Positions 11,481 through 22,800 are shown, counted from the first letter of the stretch. The stretch is DNA of 64,000 bases from a bacterium (GCA_020853235.1 JADYZG010000007.1:1-64000), one strand, 5' to 3'. The notes: generated by a model not told the origin, from the letters alone. Numbers and translations: made by a program.

Positions 11481-13097
11481 TTATCTGAGTACACTAAACC
11501 ATAGTTTCGATGAATCGTCGGTAAAGAGGATAGCAATATCATTAGGTCCAACGCTAAAGGTTTTAATATTCGATTGAATAATCATGGAGTTTTCTCCTGT
11601 CGTATCAGTAACTCTAAGAGTTGCTTCCTGTTTTGTTGCAACGTAGGCACTATCAGCTAACGAAGTTGGTGCTTCCAAAGCATGATCGCTTATATAAATC
11701 TGTTTACGACCAAGAAGTGTTAGATGATCTGCGATTCGTTTATTATAGTAGAAAACAATGAGATTTTGATTCTTATTTTCCGTAAAGGAAAAGAGATTCT
11801 TTTCCTCAGAATACATCGGTTTTAGGAGAATTTCCTCAGATGAAATTTTAACCCGAGAAAAATCTTCCCCAAAATGCTCGATGGCAATGTCGGCAATTTT
11901 TTCGTTTGTCAGTGTAATTTCCATGTCGCTTGATTTTGCATCATATAATTTTCCAAGAAGATAGGTTCCTGTATTGGTTGCAATGATGAACCTAGGTGTG
12001 TCTGAGGTCGAATAACTCCAGATTCTTGTTGGAGCACTATCAATCGTAACGGTAGGAAGTTGTGCTGAGAGTGGATTTCCATTGTAACTAATGTCGACAA
12101 TTTCATACGTATTTGTGCTAGTTCCTTGAGTTCTTTTGATTACAACAATCCCTGTGTCAGTCAGATTCCAAATAAGTTGAGTATTTTGTGTTTCGCTTTT
12201 CTCCATAAGGATGACGCGAGTTCCCGCTTTAACATTGTACGAGATGATTTGTGTGTCAGTTTCGACGATAAGATAATCGCCATCTTTACTCCAGGAAAAT
12301 TTGGTTGACTTATCTTTCGCATAGTTTGTTAACGATCGAGCATCGGTAAGGTTTGCATTTACCGTAGTATTTCGTTTGAATGGAATCAAAGAAATTGATT
12401 TATTACCAGATTTATCTGTTAAAGTGACATAAAGAATTTTTCCTGTAGGTGAAACTGAAATAGCTGATATTGGTGTTGCGGAGAGTGCAGTAATGGTCAT
12501 CTTCTCGTCAAGTACCGGGTGTGGATCATCAAAAAGTGGTTTGGTAACATAAATCTTTGAGAGTGTATAGGTGGCTGTTCCTCGTGTCGTATTTTTGGCT
12601 GGCGTTGGGGACTCTTCTATGGTTGTCGGGCCATTTGTTGCATCAGAAAGTATGTAGTATCCAGTGCTATTTGAATCTAAAATTGAGGTTTTATGAAGCT
12701 GTAAAATTTCTTTTTTGTTGTTTGTCCGAAGTAGCGGTACGATGAGAGGACTGGCTAAACCGTGCTGTATCTCAATACGTTTTTTATAAGGGAAATACCC
12801 CTCTTTCGTTAGCTTCACCTCGTAAAACCCAATTTTTAAGTTAGGTACTGCGCGGTTGCTTTTACCATAATATTCTCCATTGATAGAAATATCGGCGTCG
12901 TTGGGGTTTGTTTCAACATTAAGCACTCCAGTTTTAATAACCTCGCGTCTGCTAATATCAATGGAATATCCGTTGATAATGACGATAATAATAGCCGTTG
13001 TGCCAACGATAAAGAATGTTGAAAAAATGGGAAGAACAAATGAAAGAATTTTTTTGAGGAATATACGTACCTTTGGTTTCTTTAAAAGATTTACCAC
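11481..13097 (-). CDS. Membrane-anchored PEGA-domain protein
   Basis: TM segment, then PEGA-like GVLNVETNPNDADISINGEYYGKS...GFYEVKLTKEGYFPYKKRIEI. GTG start at 13097 proposed (TACAAT 5 nt upstream); track start is 13112. Confidence 0.75.
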   Translation of the reverse strand: MVNLLKKPKVRIFLKKILSFVLPIFSTFFIVGTTAIIIVIINGYSIDISRREVIKTGVLNVETNPNDADISINGEYYGKSNRAVPNLKIGFYEVKLTKEGYFPYKKRIEIQHGLASPLIVPLLRTNNKKEILQLHKTSILDSNSTGYYILSDATNGPTTIEESPTPAKNTTRGTATYTLSKIYVTKPLFDDPHPVLDEKMTITALSATPISAISVSPTGKILYVTLTDKSGNKSISLIPFKRNTTVNANLTDARSLTNYAKDKSTKFSWSKDGDYLIVETDTQIISYNVKAGTRVILMEKSETQNTQLIWNLTDTGIVVIKRTQGTSTNTYEIVDISYNGNPLSAQLPTVTIDSAPTRIWSYSTSDTPRFIIATNTGTYLLGKLYDAKSSDMEITLTNEKIADIAIEHFGEDFSRVKISSEEILLKPMYSEEKNLFSFTENKNQNLIVFYYNKRIADHLTLLGRKQIYISDHALEAPTSLADSAYVATKQEATLRVTDTTGENSMIIQSNIKTFSVGPNDIAILFTDDSSKLWFSVLR

Positions 13098-13143
13098 GCG
13101 ACATTGTAGCATATTTCCCTACATCGATGAGGTATAATGAGTT

Positions 13144-14163
13144 ATGGCAGTATCTTTAAGACCAGCGCGATTGGGTATCGATCTAGGAACCGCGAACTCA
13201 GTCGTTTTTGTGCAGGGAAAGGGTGTTGTAATAGAAGAGCCTACGGTCGTTGCAATTGACACGTCAGATTTATCAATTATTGCAATTGGTCAAGAAGCCA
13301 AAATCATGGTTGGAAAGACTCCTGAAAGTATCATGATTAAGCGTCCACTTCGAAATGGCGTCATTGCAAGTGCTCGGGTAACAGAAGAATTACTCAAATA
13401 CTTTATTAATAAAGCTATCGGGCGATTCAGAATTTTTCGGCCAGAAGTTATGATTTCTGCGCCAGTTGGCATTACTTCGGTAGAAAAGAGAGCTGTGATT
13501 AAAGCTGCAATTCATGCAGGAGCAGGAAAAGTGTATTTAATACCAGAGCCTCTGGCTGCTGCAATTGGGGCAAAGTTACCAATTCATTCTTCTTCTGGCA
13601 ATATGGTTGTAAATATGGGGGGAGGGACAACTGAAATTGCTGTTATTTCTTTAAATGGAATCGTTGTTGCTACTTCAGTTCGCGTTGCAGGTGACGAATT
13701 TAACAGTGCAATCGCAGCGTATGCGCGTCGTGAACGAGGATTGATTATCGGAGAACAGACTGCAGAAAAGATTAAAGTCACGATTGGTTCCGCAGTGCGA
13801 GTTGAGAAGCAAGAGCAGATGGAAGTAAGTGGTCGAGATATTGCAACGGGGTTACCGCGAGGTGATATTTTTACGACGAATGAGATTGCTGAAGCATTAA
13901 AAAATCCACTGGGGGAAATTTTGGCTTCCTTGAAGAAACTTCTTGAACGAACGCCACCTGAATTGTCTGCGGATATTATAGATAGAGGTGTTGTTATGAG
14001 CGGGGGAAGTTCTTTGTTAAAAAACTTGGACAGATTATTTTCAAAAGTACTTGGTGTTCCCGCATATTTGGCGGATGATCCAATACACTGTGTCGCACGA
14101 GGTACCGGGGTGGCATTGGACTATCTTGATGTATTGGAAAAAACAATCACCTCTATAGGTTAA
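13144..14163 (+). CDS. mreB: Rod shape-determining protein MreB
   Basis: LGIDLGTANSVVFVQGKGVVIEEPTVVAID, MVVNMGGGTTEIAVISL, GVVMSGGSSLLKNLD. Confidence 0.96.
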   Translation: MAVSLRPARLGIDLGTANSVVFVQGKGVVIEEPTVVAIDTSDLSIIAIGQEAKIMVGKTPESIMIKRPLRNGVIASARVTEELLKYFINKAIGRFRIFRPEVMISAPVGITSVEKRAVIKAAIHAGAGKVYLIPEPLAAAIGAKLPIHSSSGNMVVNMGGGTTEIAVISLNGIVVATSVRVAGDEFNSAIAAYARRERGLIIGEQTAEKIKVTIGSAVRVEKQEQMEVSGRDIATGLPRGDIFTTNEIAEALKNPLGEILASLKKLLERTPPELSADIIDRGVVMSGGSSLLKNLDRLFSKVLGVPAYLADDPIHCVARGTGVALDYLDVLEKTITSIG

Positions 14164-15326
14164 ATCGTTTTGTAAAATTCGAGTAGTTTCTTGGTTAGAA
14201 TTTTGTTATCGTATTGCTCTGCATAGGCTCGGGCGTTTGTCCCGAGGCGTTTTATTTCCTCTGGATTATTGAGAAGGTGAATTAAGTGCTTAGCACATTC
14301 TTTTTCGTCGCCCTCTTTGAATAGATACCCATTTTTTTTATTTTGTATAATGTTTACTGGCGCATTTACCGCTGCTGCAACAACAGGCAATCCCGAAAGC
14401 ATAGCCTCAATAAGAACTAACCCTTGAGTCTCGAATGGTGAAGCCGTAGTAAAAATATCGCAACTTCGGTAAGTTGCTGAGGTATCTTTTGGATCAATCA
14501 TACCAAGAAAAGTAATACTATTAGTAACCCCAAGTGATTTCGCAAGCAATTTCATTGCTGGTAAGGCTGGTCCACCGCCTGCGATTATTAATTCTGCATC
14601 GGGAACCTCTCTTTTTACCAACGAGAATGCTCTAATTACTGTGTCGACAGCCTTTTCAAATCCAATCCTTCCTAAATGTAAGATTTTTTTTCCTGGCTTG
14701 TTAGATTTTTTCATCGGAAACAGTTTAATTTCGATACCGTTTGGTAAAACCCTTATTTTAGGAGTAATACCTTGTTTTTTTATTGTTGTCCCAACGATTT
14801 TAGTCGGCACAATAACAGTATTCGATAAATTAAAAAAAATCACTTGCAATTTCCAAATGATGGCAGCCATAACGCCTTCATTAGAAGTGACATGGATATT
14901 TTGCCCAGGAATGAGTCTTTTTGGGGAAAGGTATGCAGTTCCCCCAGTAGAAAAAAGTGTGTGATATGTGTTAACGACTTTAACTCCAAAAATTTGTGCG
15001 AGAACAATGCCCATAACTCCAAGAACGAAAGGGGTATGGATGTGGACAATATCAGGCTTAAATTCTTTGAATAGAGTGTACAACTTGAGTAGATTAGGAA
15101 TCGCTGCATGAACTCCAGGGTAAATTGGAAATGGTATAGAACGAATTCCATACTTTGTAATATTTCTTCCTTCTATTTTGTAATTTGTAAGTTTGTACGA
15201 AGGGACAACAATGACGACCATATGTTCTTTACTTGACTCGTTGGCGATGTTATCGACTGCGACACTAACGCCATTAAGTTGTGGGAAATAAGTGTCTGAA
15301 AAATGAAGAATATTCATATTGTTGTG
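14160..15326 (-). CDS. GT4-type glycosyltransferase
   Basis: MNILHFSDTYFPQLNGVSVAV..., HIHTPFVLG, ILHLGRIGFEKAVDTVI, TASPFETQGLVLIEAMLSGLPVVA. Track start is 15368; ATG 15326 fits the family N-terminus. Confidence 0.9.
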   Translation of the reverse strand, partial: HNNMNILHFSDTYFPQLNGVSVAVDNIANESSKEHMVVIVVPSYKLTNYKIEGRNITKYGIRSIPFPIYPGVHAAIPNLLKLYTLFKEFKPDIVHIHTPFVLGVMGIVLAQIFGVKVVNTYHTLFSTGGTAYLSPKRLIPGQNIHVTSNEGVMAAIIWKLQVIFFNLSNTVIVPTKIVGTTIKKQGITPKIRVLPNGIEIKLFPMKKSNKPGKKILHLGRIGFEKAVDTVIRAFSLVKREVPDAELIIAGGGPALPAMKLLAKSLGVTNSITFLGMIDPKDTSATYRSCDIFTTASPFETQGLVLIEAMLSGLPVVAAAVNAPVNIIQNKKNGYLFKEGDEKECAKHLIHLLNNPEEIKRLGTNARAYAEQYDNKILTKKLLEFYKTI

Positions 15327-15352
15327 TTTATTGTAGCATGTTAGAATGTATT

Positions 15353-16147
15353 GTGAACCAAGAATCAAAAGTTACCCTTCCGATATCAATCGTGATTCCA
15401 ACGTATTCGGAGGAAAAAGTACTGCCAAAGGTCCTTGCAAGTATTAAGTCTCAGTTTGCCCAACCGACAGAGGTTATTATTGCCGACGCAAAATCCCCCG
15501 ATAAAACAAGAGAAATTGCTAAAAATTTTGGTTGCAAAGTTGTCGAGGGCGGACGTGTTTCTGTTGGTAGAAATCGCGGTGCTGATGCGTCGAAATGCGA
15601 TTACATTTTATTCCTTGATGCAGATACTTCTTTTTATTCAACCACGACACTGTTAGAAGCATTTACAGAGTTTTTGAAATCTGAAGTAGATATTGCTTCT
15701 GCGGGGTTAGTGGCAGACAGAGAGGGTTCGACAGAATTCAGTTATACTGCTGGAAAAGTTATGTTCAATGCTTGGAATGCATTACGAAGTATACAAAGTG
15801 TGTCGCAAAAGGTAGTCTCAGAGTCTGGTTCATTTATTTTAGTAAAGCGTTCGGTGTGTGAACACATAGGCGGTTTTAATGAAAAGATCTCGATTGGTGA
15901 AGACAGGGATTTCTTTGCCAGAGCAGTAAAACATGGGTACAAGTATAAACATTTATCGCAAAATGTAATTACTTCAACACGAAGATTTAGCGATCCAAAG
16001 AAAATTGTAAATATAGCCATTTCTGCTGGAGCTGGTAGTCTCGCAATTGCCGCTGGCTTCCTCGTAGGGTCTGAATTAGTTAAACGGTTACACTCACGGT
16101 ACGGCAGGCTCGGTGGTGGCGATGGAAGAGATCCAAATGATGAGTAA
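15353..16147 (+). CDS. GT2-type glycosyltransferase
   Basis: ISIVIPTYSEEKVLPKVLASI, FLDADT. GTG 15353 start proposed (TAGAAT 5 nt upstream); track start 15281 overlaps the divergent gene. Confidence 0.85.
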   Translation: MNQESKVTLPISIVIPTYSEEKVLPKVLASIKSQFAQPTEVIIADAKSPDKTREIAKNFGCKVVEGGRVSVGRNRGADASKCDYILFLDADTSFYSTTTLLEAFTEFLKSEVDIASAGLVADREGSTEFSYTAGKVMFNAWNALRSIQSVSQKVVSESGSFILVKRSVCEHIGGFNEKISIGEDRDFFARAVKHGYKYKHLSQNVITSTRRFSDPKKIVNIAISAGAGSLAIAAGFLVGSELVKRLHSRYGRLGGGDGRDPNDE

Positions 16148-16151
16148 ATGT

Positions 16152-16180
16152 TTGTAATACGTTATTCTCTAGTGTATAAT
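16152..16180 (+). promoter_or_regulatory. rplJL operon promoter
   Basis: TTGTAA (16152-16157) - 17 nt - TATAAT (16175-16180). Confidence 0.75.
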
Positions 16181-16186
16181 ACCCAA

Positions 16187-16255
16187 TCGATCAAAGACAG
16201 TCGGGATTAGGCAATAGCCTAAATTAAAGATCCGGCCGAGGTCAGACACATTTTT
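16187..16255 (+). promoter_or_regulatory. Ribosomal protein L10 leader (autoregulatory mRNA element)
   Basis: cgatcaaagacagtcgggattaggcaatagcctaaattaaagatccggccgaggtcagacac between promoter and rplJ; resembles bacterial L10 leaders. Confidence 0.75.
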
Positions 16256-16301
16256 TCTCTCCTCACGTCTTTTTTCGCAAGTAAATTGGTTTTGTATAAA
16301 A

Positions 16302-16871
16302 ATGCCAAAAAATAAGGCGCAAAAAGCAGAGTTATTGTCCGAGTATAAGAATGTTGTCTCAAAATCAAACTTCATTGTTATTGAAACAAATAAAGTTCCA
16401 GCACGAGCAATCACTACTCTTCGAAAACTTCTTTCTGAAGTCGATGCAAAATTGTACGTTATCAAAAATACTGTTTTTGCAAAAGCGGCAGAAGGTATTG
16501 AAAATATGGATGCATCACAATTCGTTGGACAGCTTGCTGTTATCGAAGGTGGCGCGGATGTCGTTACAGCAGTAAAGAAACTTGATGATGCAACTAAGGA
16601 AGCAAAAGCACAGCTTTCACTTGCTGGGGCAGACGACGATTCCGTAAAGAAATACTCCCCATTCACTTATAAGCTCGGATACGTTAGCGGTTCAGTCTTG
16701 AATGATAAAGATGTCGTTAGACTTTCACAATTACCAGACAAGAAGACCGTACTCGCACAGTTTGTCGGAACATTGGCAGCACCAATCTCTGGCTTACTCA
16801 ATGTTATGCAAGGTGTTCCTCGAGCATTCGTTTACACCTTAACTGATTTACAGAATAAGAAGGCCGAGTAG
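16302..16871 (+). CDS. rplJ: 50S ribosomal protein L10
   Basis: L10 family sequence directly upstream of rplL. Confidence 0.93.
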   Translation: MPKNKAQKAELLSEYKNVVSKSNFIVIETNKVPARAITTLRKLLSEVDAKLYVIKNTVFAKAAEGIENMDASQFVGQLAVIEGGADVVTAVKKLDDATKEAKAQLSLAGADDDSVKKYSPFTYKLGYVSGSVLNDKDVVRLSQLPDKKTVLAQFVGTLAAPISGLLNVMQGVPRAFVYTLTDLQNKKAE

Positions 16872-16919
16872 TCGAAACTACTAGGTTTTTTTAGAAAATA
16901 TAATATAAGTAAAAGAAAC

Positions 16920-17303
16920 ATGGCAGAACTCAACAAAAAGCAACAGGAAGTTCTCGACCTCGTTTCCGAGATGAGTGTTCTCGAACTTGCCGACCTTGTG
17001 AAGGCAATGGAAGAGAAATTCGGCGTCAGCGCAGCAGCTCCAGCAGTTGCAGTCGCAGCTCCAGCAGCAGCGGCAGCTCCAGCAGAGGAGAAGTCAACCT
17101 TTGACGTTGTTCTCGAAAATGCAGGATCAAACAAGATCGGAGTAATTAAGGTTATTAAAGACCTTACCGGACTTGGACTTACCGAAGCAAAAGACTTCGT
17201 TGAATCAGCACCAAAAGCTGTCAAAGAAGGCGTTGCTAAGGCAGAAGCAGATGACATTGCAGCAAAACTTAAAGAAGCAGGCGCAACTGTTACTGTTAAA
17301 TAA
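16920..17303 (+). CDS. rplL: 50S ribosomal protein L7/L12
   Basis: Ala-rich hinge and [49 protein letters not shown]. Confidence 0.98.
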   Translation: MAELNKKQQEVLDLVSEMSVLELADLVKAMEEKFGVSAAAPAVAVAAPAAAAAPAEEKSTFDVVLENAGSNKIGVIKVIKDLTGLGLTEAKDFVESAPKAVKEGVAKAEADDIAAKLKEAGATVTVK

Positions 17304-17337
17304 AATACCTCGAGAATTTTTATTCTAAGGGTATTTT

Positions 17338-17365
17338 CTGCGGGGGAATTTACTTTGCCCCGCAG
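17338..17365 (+). other. Stable hairpin in the rplL 3' region
   Basis: CTGCGGGG (17338-17345) / CCCCGCAG (17358-17365). Confidence 0.6.
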
Positions 17366-17395
17366 TAGTTTTAAGCGAAACAAAATCGCGAAACT

Positions 17396-17431
17396 AAAAA
17401 AGAGAGGAGTCGCAAGGCTCCTCTCTTTTTT
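17396..17431. terminator. Strong bidirectional intrinsic terminator after rplL
   Basis: 14-bp stem AAAAAAGAGAGGAG / CTCCTCTCTTTTTT with loop TCGCAAGG. Confidence 0.9.
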
Positions 17432-17460
17432 ATATAGATGATGCCGTGTTAAAATCGTTT

Positions 17461-17850
17461 ATGTTTACTAAATACAAGTTTTTCATTTTTACAGAAGATC
17501 CTGATGAATTGGTCAAGTTTTATACAAATTCATTGGGGTGGGGAATCGTGAATAAACTCGAATATGAACTTGATTACGGGTATACCTTAGAAATATCTCC
17601 AGGTAATATGCAAGTGTGGTTAGCGAAACACTCTGAGGTTTCAGGATATAACAAAGAACCTTACAGACATATGATGAACTTATATACCGATAATGTTCAG
17701 GAAACATTTGAAAAGGTTAAAGGATACTCGGGTGTAAAAGTAATTGCCGAACCATTTTCGATGGGAACGATAATTCCTGGTGAAGAACGTTTTGCCTGTA
17801 CAATTCTCGACCCAGAAGGAAACTGTCTGCAGTTTATGGGAAAACTATAG
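17461..17850 (+). CDS. VOC (glyoxalase/bleomycin-resistance-like) protein
   Basis: FFIFTEDPDELVKFYTNSLGW...CTILDPEGNCLQFMG. ATG 17461 preferred over track start 17446 (TAAAAT 5 nt upstream). Confidence 0.8.
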   Translation: MFTKYKFFIFTEDPDELVKFYTNSLGWGIVNKLEYELDYGYTLEISPGNMQVWLAKHSEVSGYNKEPYRHMMNLYTDNVQETFEKVKGYSGVKVIAEPFSMGTIIPGEERFACTILDPEGNCLQFMGKL

Positions 17851-17942
17851 TATTTCTTTCCTTTCTTTCATAAAAAATTATAGTGATTTTCTTTAACTAC
17901 GTTTATTATTATCAAATAATTTTTGTATATCTATGCGAGTCT

Positions 17943-18078
17943 ACACAGTGTAATGAGCAGGTAAGCCAAAAAGAAGTTTTTGGCCCTGCGAATGGGATCT
18001 TTTGAAGTTAGTACGAGCATGGATAGGTAAAAATTTTGTGAAACAGTTGAACCTCCCGCCTCTGTGTCGTACACTGTG
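17943..18078 (+). other. Candidate structured RNA / leader upstream of dnaX
   Basis: Closing helix CACAGTGTA (17944-17952)/TACACTGTG (18070-18078); inner hairpin GCAGG-taa-GCCAAAAA-gaag-TTTTTGGC-CCTGC. Confidence 0.35.
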
Positions 18079-18081
18079 GTC

Positions 18082-19767
18082 ATGCCATCCCTTTACAGCA
18101 CACACAGACCTAAAGAATTTTCTCAACTGATAGGGCAATCTCATATTACAAAACTTTTAAAGGCCGAACTGACCAAAGGTTTGGTGGGCCACGCGTATCT
18201 TTTTATAGGTCCTCGAGGTACAGGAAAGACTACAACAGCACGTATTTTGGCGAAGGCATTGAATTGTAATTCACTTAAAAATGGTGAACCTTGCGGTAAA
18301 TGTAGTAATTGCATTGCATTCGATACGGGGAGATTCCTTGACTTGATAGAAATTGACGCTGCCTCAAACCGCGGGATTGATGAAATCCGTGAGATTAAAG
18401 AAAAAATCGAATACAACCCAACTATGGGTAAAAATAAGATCTACATTATCGACGAGGTCCATATGTTGACTAAGGAAGCATTTAACGCCCTCCTTAAAAC
18501 GCTCGAAGAGCCACCTTCATATGTGACATTCATCCTTGCAACTACTGAACCACACAAGATTCCAGCAACAATTATGTCACGTTGTGAAAAATATGAATTT
18601 CGTCTTGGAAACGCAAAAGAATTGGCACAGTCGTTAGTTTCAATTATGGAGACCGAGAACATTAAGGTAGACAAAAAGGGAGTTGAGCTTTTGATTGCTC
18701 ACGCAAGTGGAAGTTACAGAGACGCTGTGTCGTTATTAGATACAATTATCGCGGCAACTGGCGATAAAGAATTGACGTTCGATGAAGTTAGAAATTCCCT
18801 CGGGCTTCCAGATACAGAGCTAGTTAATTCATATGTTTTGGCAATTGCAGGAAATTCCTTACAATTGGCATTAGAAACCCTGGATGAAATTTTTACTCGT
18901 GGAACAAATATTGTCCAGTTTACAAAATCCGTCATCCTCCTTTTTCGAGACAGTATGCTTGAAAAAGGTAAGGCAGGAGAAATTGGGGCAGAATTGACAA
19001 GTCTCACGAGAGTACGTTTTTCAGAGATAATTAAAGTTTTGCTTGATGCATACACTGCCCAAAAATACGCTTTCGATCAGAGACTTCCTTTGCAACTTGC
19101 AACAATTCAACTTATCCCTGATGAAAAGATGGAAGAACCAATACCTGCGAGCGAGAAGAAGGTTACTCGAGAAGTCGTTGTGGAAGTAAAGAGTGAGAAA
19201 GGCTTGAAATCTAAAACAGCACCAGGTGTAGTAATTTCAGAAATGGCCAAGAGTAAAGAGATGGATGAAAAGCAAGTTGTTATGCCAAAGAGAAAACTTA
19301 GAAAGAAGAAAGGGAAAAAGAGAATTATGGGGAAACCCATTCCTTTTGATACTATTGTTGATTTATGGACAACATTTACACGAGCAGTTCAAAAAGAGGT
19401 AAAACATCTCTATACCTTTCTTGTCCCTGCAGTTCCAGCGGGTGTTCAATTTGACACTCAGTTACAGGTACAAAAGGTTGAGGTAAAAGTACCTTTCGAC
19501 TTCCACCGCAAGCAACTAGAAAATCCAAAACACCAAGCAGTTTTAGTCGCAGCAGCGTTAAAAACATACGGAACCCCAGTTCAATTCATTTGGATTATTA
19601 GTAAAGAGCAGATTGTATTCAAAAAAGATATTATTCACGATTCGTCGAAATCACCTCTAGATTCTGCAAACTTTACCCAACAACCCGTTGAAGCCCCAAT
19701 GGTAGAAACATCACTTGAGTCAGCCTTTGATTCAATCCTTGGTGCCGATGTTGAGACATTAGGATAA
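18082..19767 (+). CDS. dnaX: DNA polymerase III subunits gamma/tau
   Basis: MPSLYSTHRPKEFSQLIGQ, Walker A GPRGTGKTT, Cys residues CGKCSNC, DEVHMLTKEAFNALLKTLEEPP. ATG 18082 preferred over GTG 18064. Confidence 0.95.
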   Translation: MPSLYSTHRPKEFSQLIGQSHITKLLKAELTKGLVGHAYLFIGPRGTGKTTTARILAKALNCNSLKNGEPCGKCSNCIAFDTGRFLDLIEIDAASNRGIDEIREIKEKIEYNPTMGKNKIYIIDEVHMLTKEAFNALLKTLEEPPSYVTFILATTEPHKIPATIMSRCEKYEFRLGNAKELAQSLVSIMETENIKVDKKGVELLIAHASGSYRDAVSLLDTIIAATGDKELTFDEVRNSLGLPDTELVNSYVLAIAGNSLQLALETLDEIFTRGTNIVQFTKSVILLFRDSMLEKGKAGEIGAELTSLTRVRFSEIIKVLLDAYTAQKYAFDQRLPLQLATIQLIPDEKMEEPIPASEKKVTREVVVEVKSEKGLKSKTAPGVVISEMAKSKEMDEKQVVMPKRKLRKKKGKKRIMGKPIPFDTIVDLWTTFTRAVQKEVKHLYTFLVPAVPAGVQFDTQLQVQKVEVKVPFDFHRKQLENPKHQAVLVAAALKTYGTPVQFIWIISKEQIVFKKDIIHDSSKSPLDSANFTQQPVEAPMVETSLESAFDSILGADVETLG

Positions 19768-19822
19768 ACTATGCGGAATTTTTTACCAGCTAACTATCAA
19801 TTAGTAATTAATAATTAGTCTA

Positions 19823-22800
19823 ATGGCTGAAAAATCTTTTACACATCTTCATTTACATTCTGAATACTCGATGCTTGATGGTTTAGTGAAATTAAAAGAA
19901 CTTGGTGTAAAAGTTAAGGAGCTCGGCATGAAGAGTGTCGCAGTCACCGATCACGGAGTAATGCACGGTGTTGTTGAATTCGCAAAAGTTGCCAAGGAAA
20001 ATGACCTAAAACCAATTTTCGGTGTCGAAGCATATGTTTCAAAAGATCATAGAAGCAGAGAAGGAAGTATTCGAAAAAACGAAGATGAAGATAAGCTCTA
20101 CTACCACCTAACCTTGCTTGCAAAGAATTTTGCAGGTTATAAAAATTTACTCAAGTTAACTTCGATTGCGAACACAGATGGCTTTTACTACAAACCTCGA
20201 ATAGATCTTGAACTTCTAAAAAGTCATAGTGAGGGTTTAATTGCACTGAGTGGTTGCTATGGAGGCGAAGTCGCTGGAGCCTTTTGGTCTAATCGTGCTA
20301 ACCCCGAACTTGGAATGAAGAAAGCACTGAGTATTGTCGATACGTACAGTTCGATTTTTGGGGAGGATTATTATATTGAAATCCAACGCCAAACCTCTGA
20401 TAAGGCCAGTCAAGAGTACATGGATCCCTTATTGATTGATCTTGCCAGTCGAGTGAATCGGAAACTTGTCGCGACTGGTGACGTACACTATATGCTTCAT
20501 GAAGACGCAAAAATCCAGAATATTTTTTGGGCAATTCAGGAAGGGAGAACTATTTACGATCCGAAGCATATGCCAATGCATACCGATCAACTTTTTCTCA
20601 AAAGTCCAGAGCAAATGTACGAGATGTTTTCAGATATTCCGGATGCTCCTGCGAATACAAACGAAGTTGCAGAAAAAGTCGAAAAATACTCAATATATTT
20701 TGACCGAGTTCAGCCAAAATACCCAGATATTCCAGAAGGCAAAACCGCTGAAACCGTACTCCGAGATCTCGCATACAAAGGTGCGCATGATAGATACGGT
20801 TCAATTTCTGAAGATACAAAAACGCGTCTTGACTACGAGCTTTCAGTTATTCACGATAAAGGATACGATGATTATTTTTTGATAGTGGCTGATTACATTG
20901 CTTGGGCAAGGAGTCAAGGAATTATTGTTGGACCTGGTCGTGGTTCTGGCGCTGGAAGTGTTGTTGCGTACTCTACACGTATTACTGATATCGATCCCTT
21001 CTGGTGGGGGCTGCAATTTGAACGATTCCTTAATCCTATGCGTCCGTCACCTCCTGATTTTGATATTGATTTTCAGGATGATCGACGCGACGAAGTTATT
21101 CGGTACATAGAGCAAAAATACGGTCGCGATAATGTTTCTGCAATCTGTGCAATTGGTCGTATGGATACAAAGGCTGCTATTCGTGATGTTTCAAGGGCTT
21201 TGGCGATTCCACTTGATCAAGCAGATAAAGTGGCAAAAATGATTCCTGTGTTCCGTGGCAAACCGATGCCTATCTCGGAAGCCATGGAGAAAATCCCAGA
21301 GTTCAGAACGTATATTGAGGCTGATCCGAAACTAACCCAGATGGTTGACGCTGTAAAGAGGATTAAGAAGATTGCGCGAAATGTTTCGGTACACGCTTGT
21401 GGGTACGTGATAACGCCGACTGCCGTTTCTGATTACGTGCCACAAAGACGTGCTCCGCAGAATACAGAGTTAGTTATTACACAAGTTGAAGGTGCTTATC
21501 TAGAAGACGTTGGTCTCATGAAATATGACTTTCTTGGGCTTCGTACCTTGACTGTTTTAAAAAATGCAGAGAATGCAATTTATCGTCAACATGGAATCGT
21601 GATTGATTGGGATAATCTTGGAGTTGGAGACAGGAAGACCTATGTACTTTTTCAAAAAGCACTAACGGATGGTATTTTCCAATTTGAAAGTCAGGGTATG
21701 AAGAAGTATCTCATTGAACTTGTGCCAGAAACGATACAAGACATTTGTTTCATGTGTGCTGCGTATAGACCTGGTCCTATGGCATATATCCCTGATTATA
21801 TTGCTCGAAAACATAGAAAGCAGAAAATTGATTATCTTCACCCAGATATGGAAGTGTTATTGAAAGACACCATGGGGTTTGCTATATATCAAGAGCAAGT
21901 TATGGCAATTGCCGTAGAGATGGCAGGTTACACGATTGGCGAAGCAGACCTTTTGCGCCGTGCAATGGGTAAGAAGAAGAAAGAAATTCTTGATGCTGAG
22001 AAACCAACATTCATTGCAGGGATGGGAAAACAAGGGTATACGGAGGATTTGGCAGAGAAAGTCTTTTCATACTTGCTTCCGTTTGCAGATTATGGATTTA
22101 ATAAATCACATTCTGCGTGCTATGCAATCGTTGCGTACCGTACCGCGTATTTAAAAGCTAACCACCCAGTCGAGTTTATTGTTGGATTAATGCAGGCAGA
22201 TATGGGACACCCAGATAAATTAGAAAATGACCTTGCCCAAGCAGTATCACTTAACATTCAAGTATTGTCACCGCATATTAATCAGAGTAACCTAGAATTC
22301 TCAATTGAGTATCACGATGATGATTTAGAAACTCGTTGGCTAGACAACGGGTTTGCTGACGAACTTGAGAAGAAGAAGGCTGCAGGCGAGTACCATTATG
22401 TGGGTTCAATCCGTTATGGTCTTCGTGGAATTAAAGGAGCTAGTCAAAAAGCACTTGAGGCCATCATAGAAGAACGAGGTAAAAATGGTGAATTTAAACA
22501 TCTTGATCATTTAATTTCTCGTGTTGATTTAGATCGTGTTGATAAGAAAACACTGCTGATTCTTGCGCAAGCTGGGGCATTAAACGATTGGGGAGAGCAG
22601 AATGCACTGATAGCCTTGATTCCTGTGGTGTATGATCGTTACAAGGCTGATGGTAAGAAAGAAAATGCCGAGCAAATGAGTATGTTTACCTTTGGAATTC
22701 AGGAAAAGCAGGAGGAACTAATTCAACAGACTGCGTTACCTCAGGTGGATCCTGTTTCAATAATGCAAATACTTAAGTGGGAAAAAGATTTATTCGGAAT

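Noticed and set aside
16832-17383. Long antisense ORF over rplL (183 aa)
   Set aside because: Mirror of Ala/Glu-rich coding bias; rplL is certain on the other strand.
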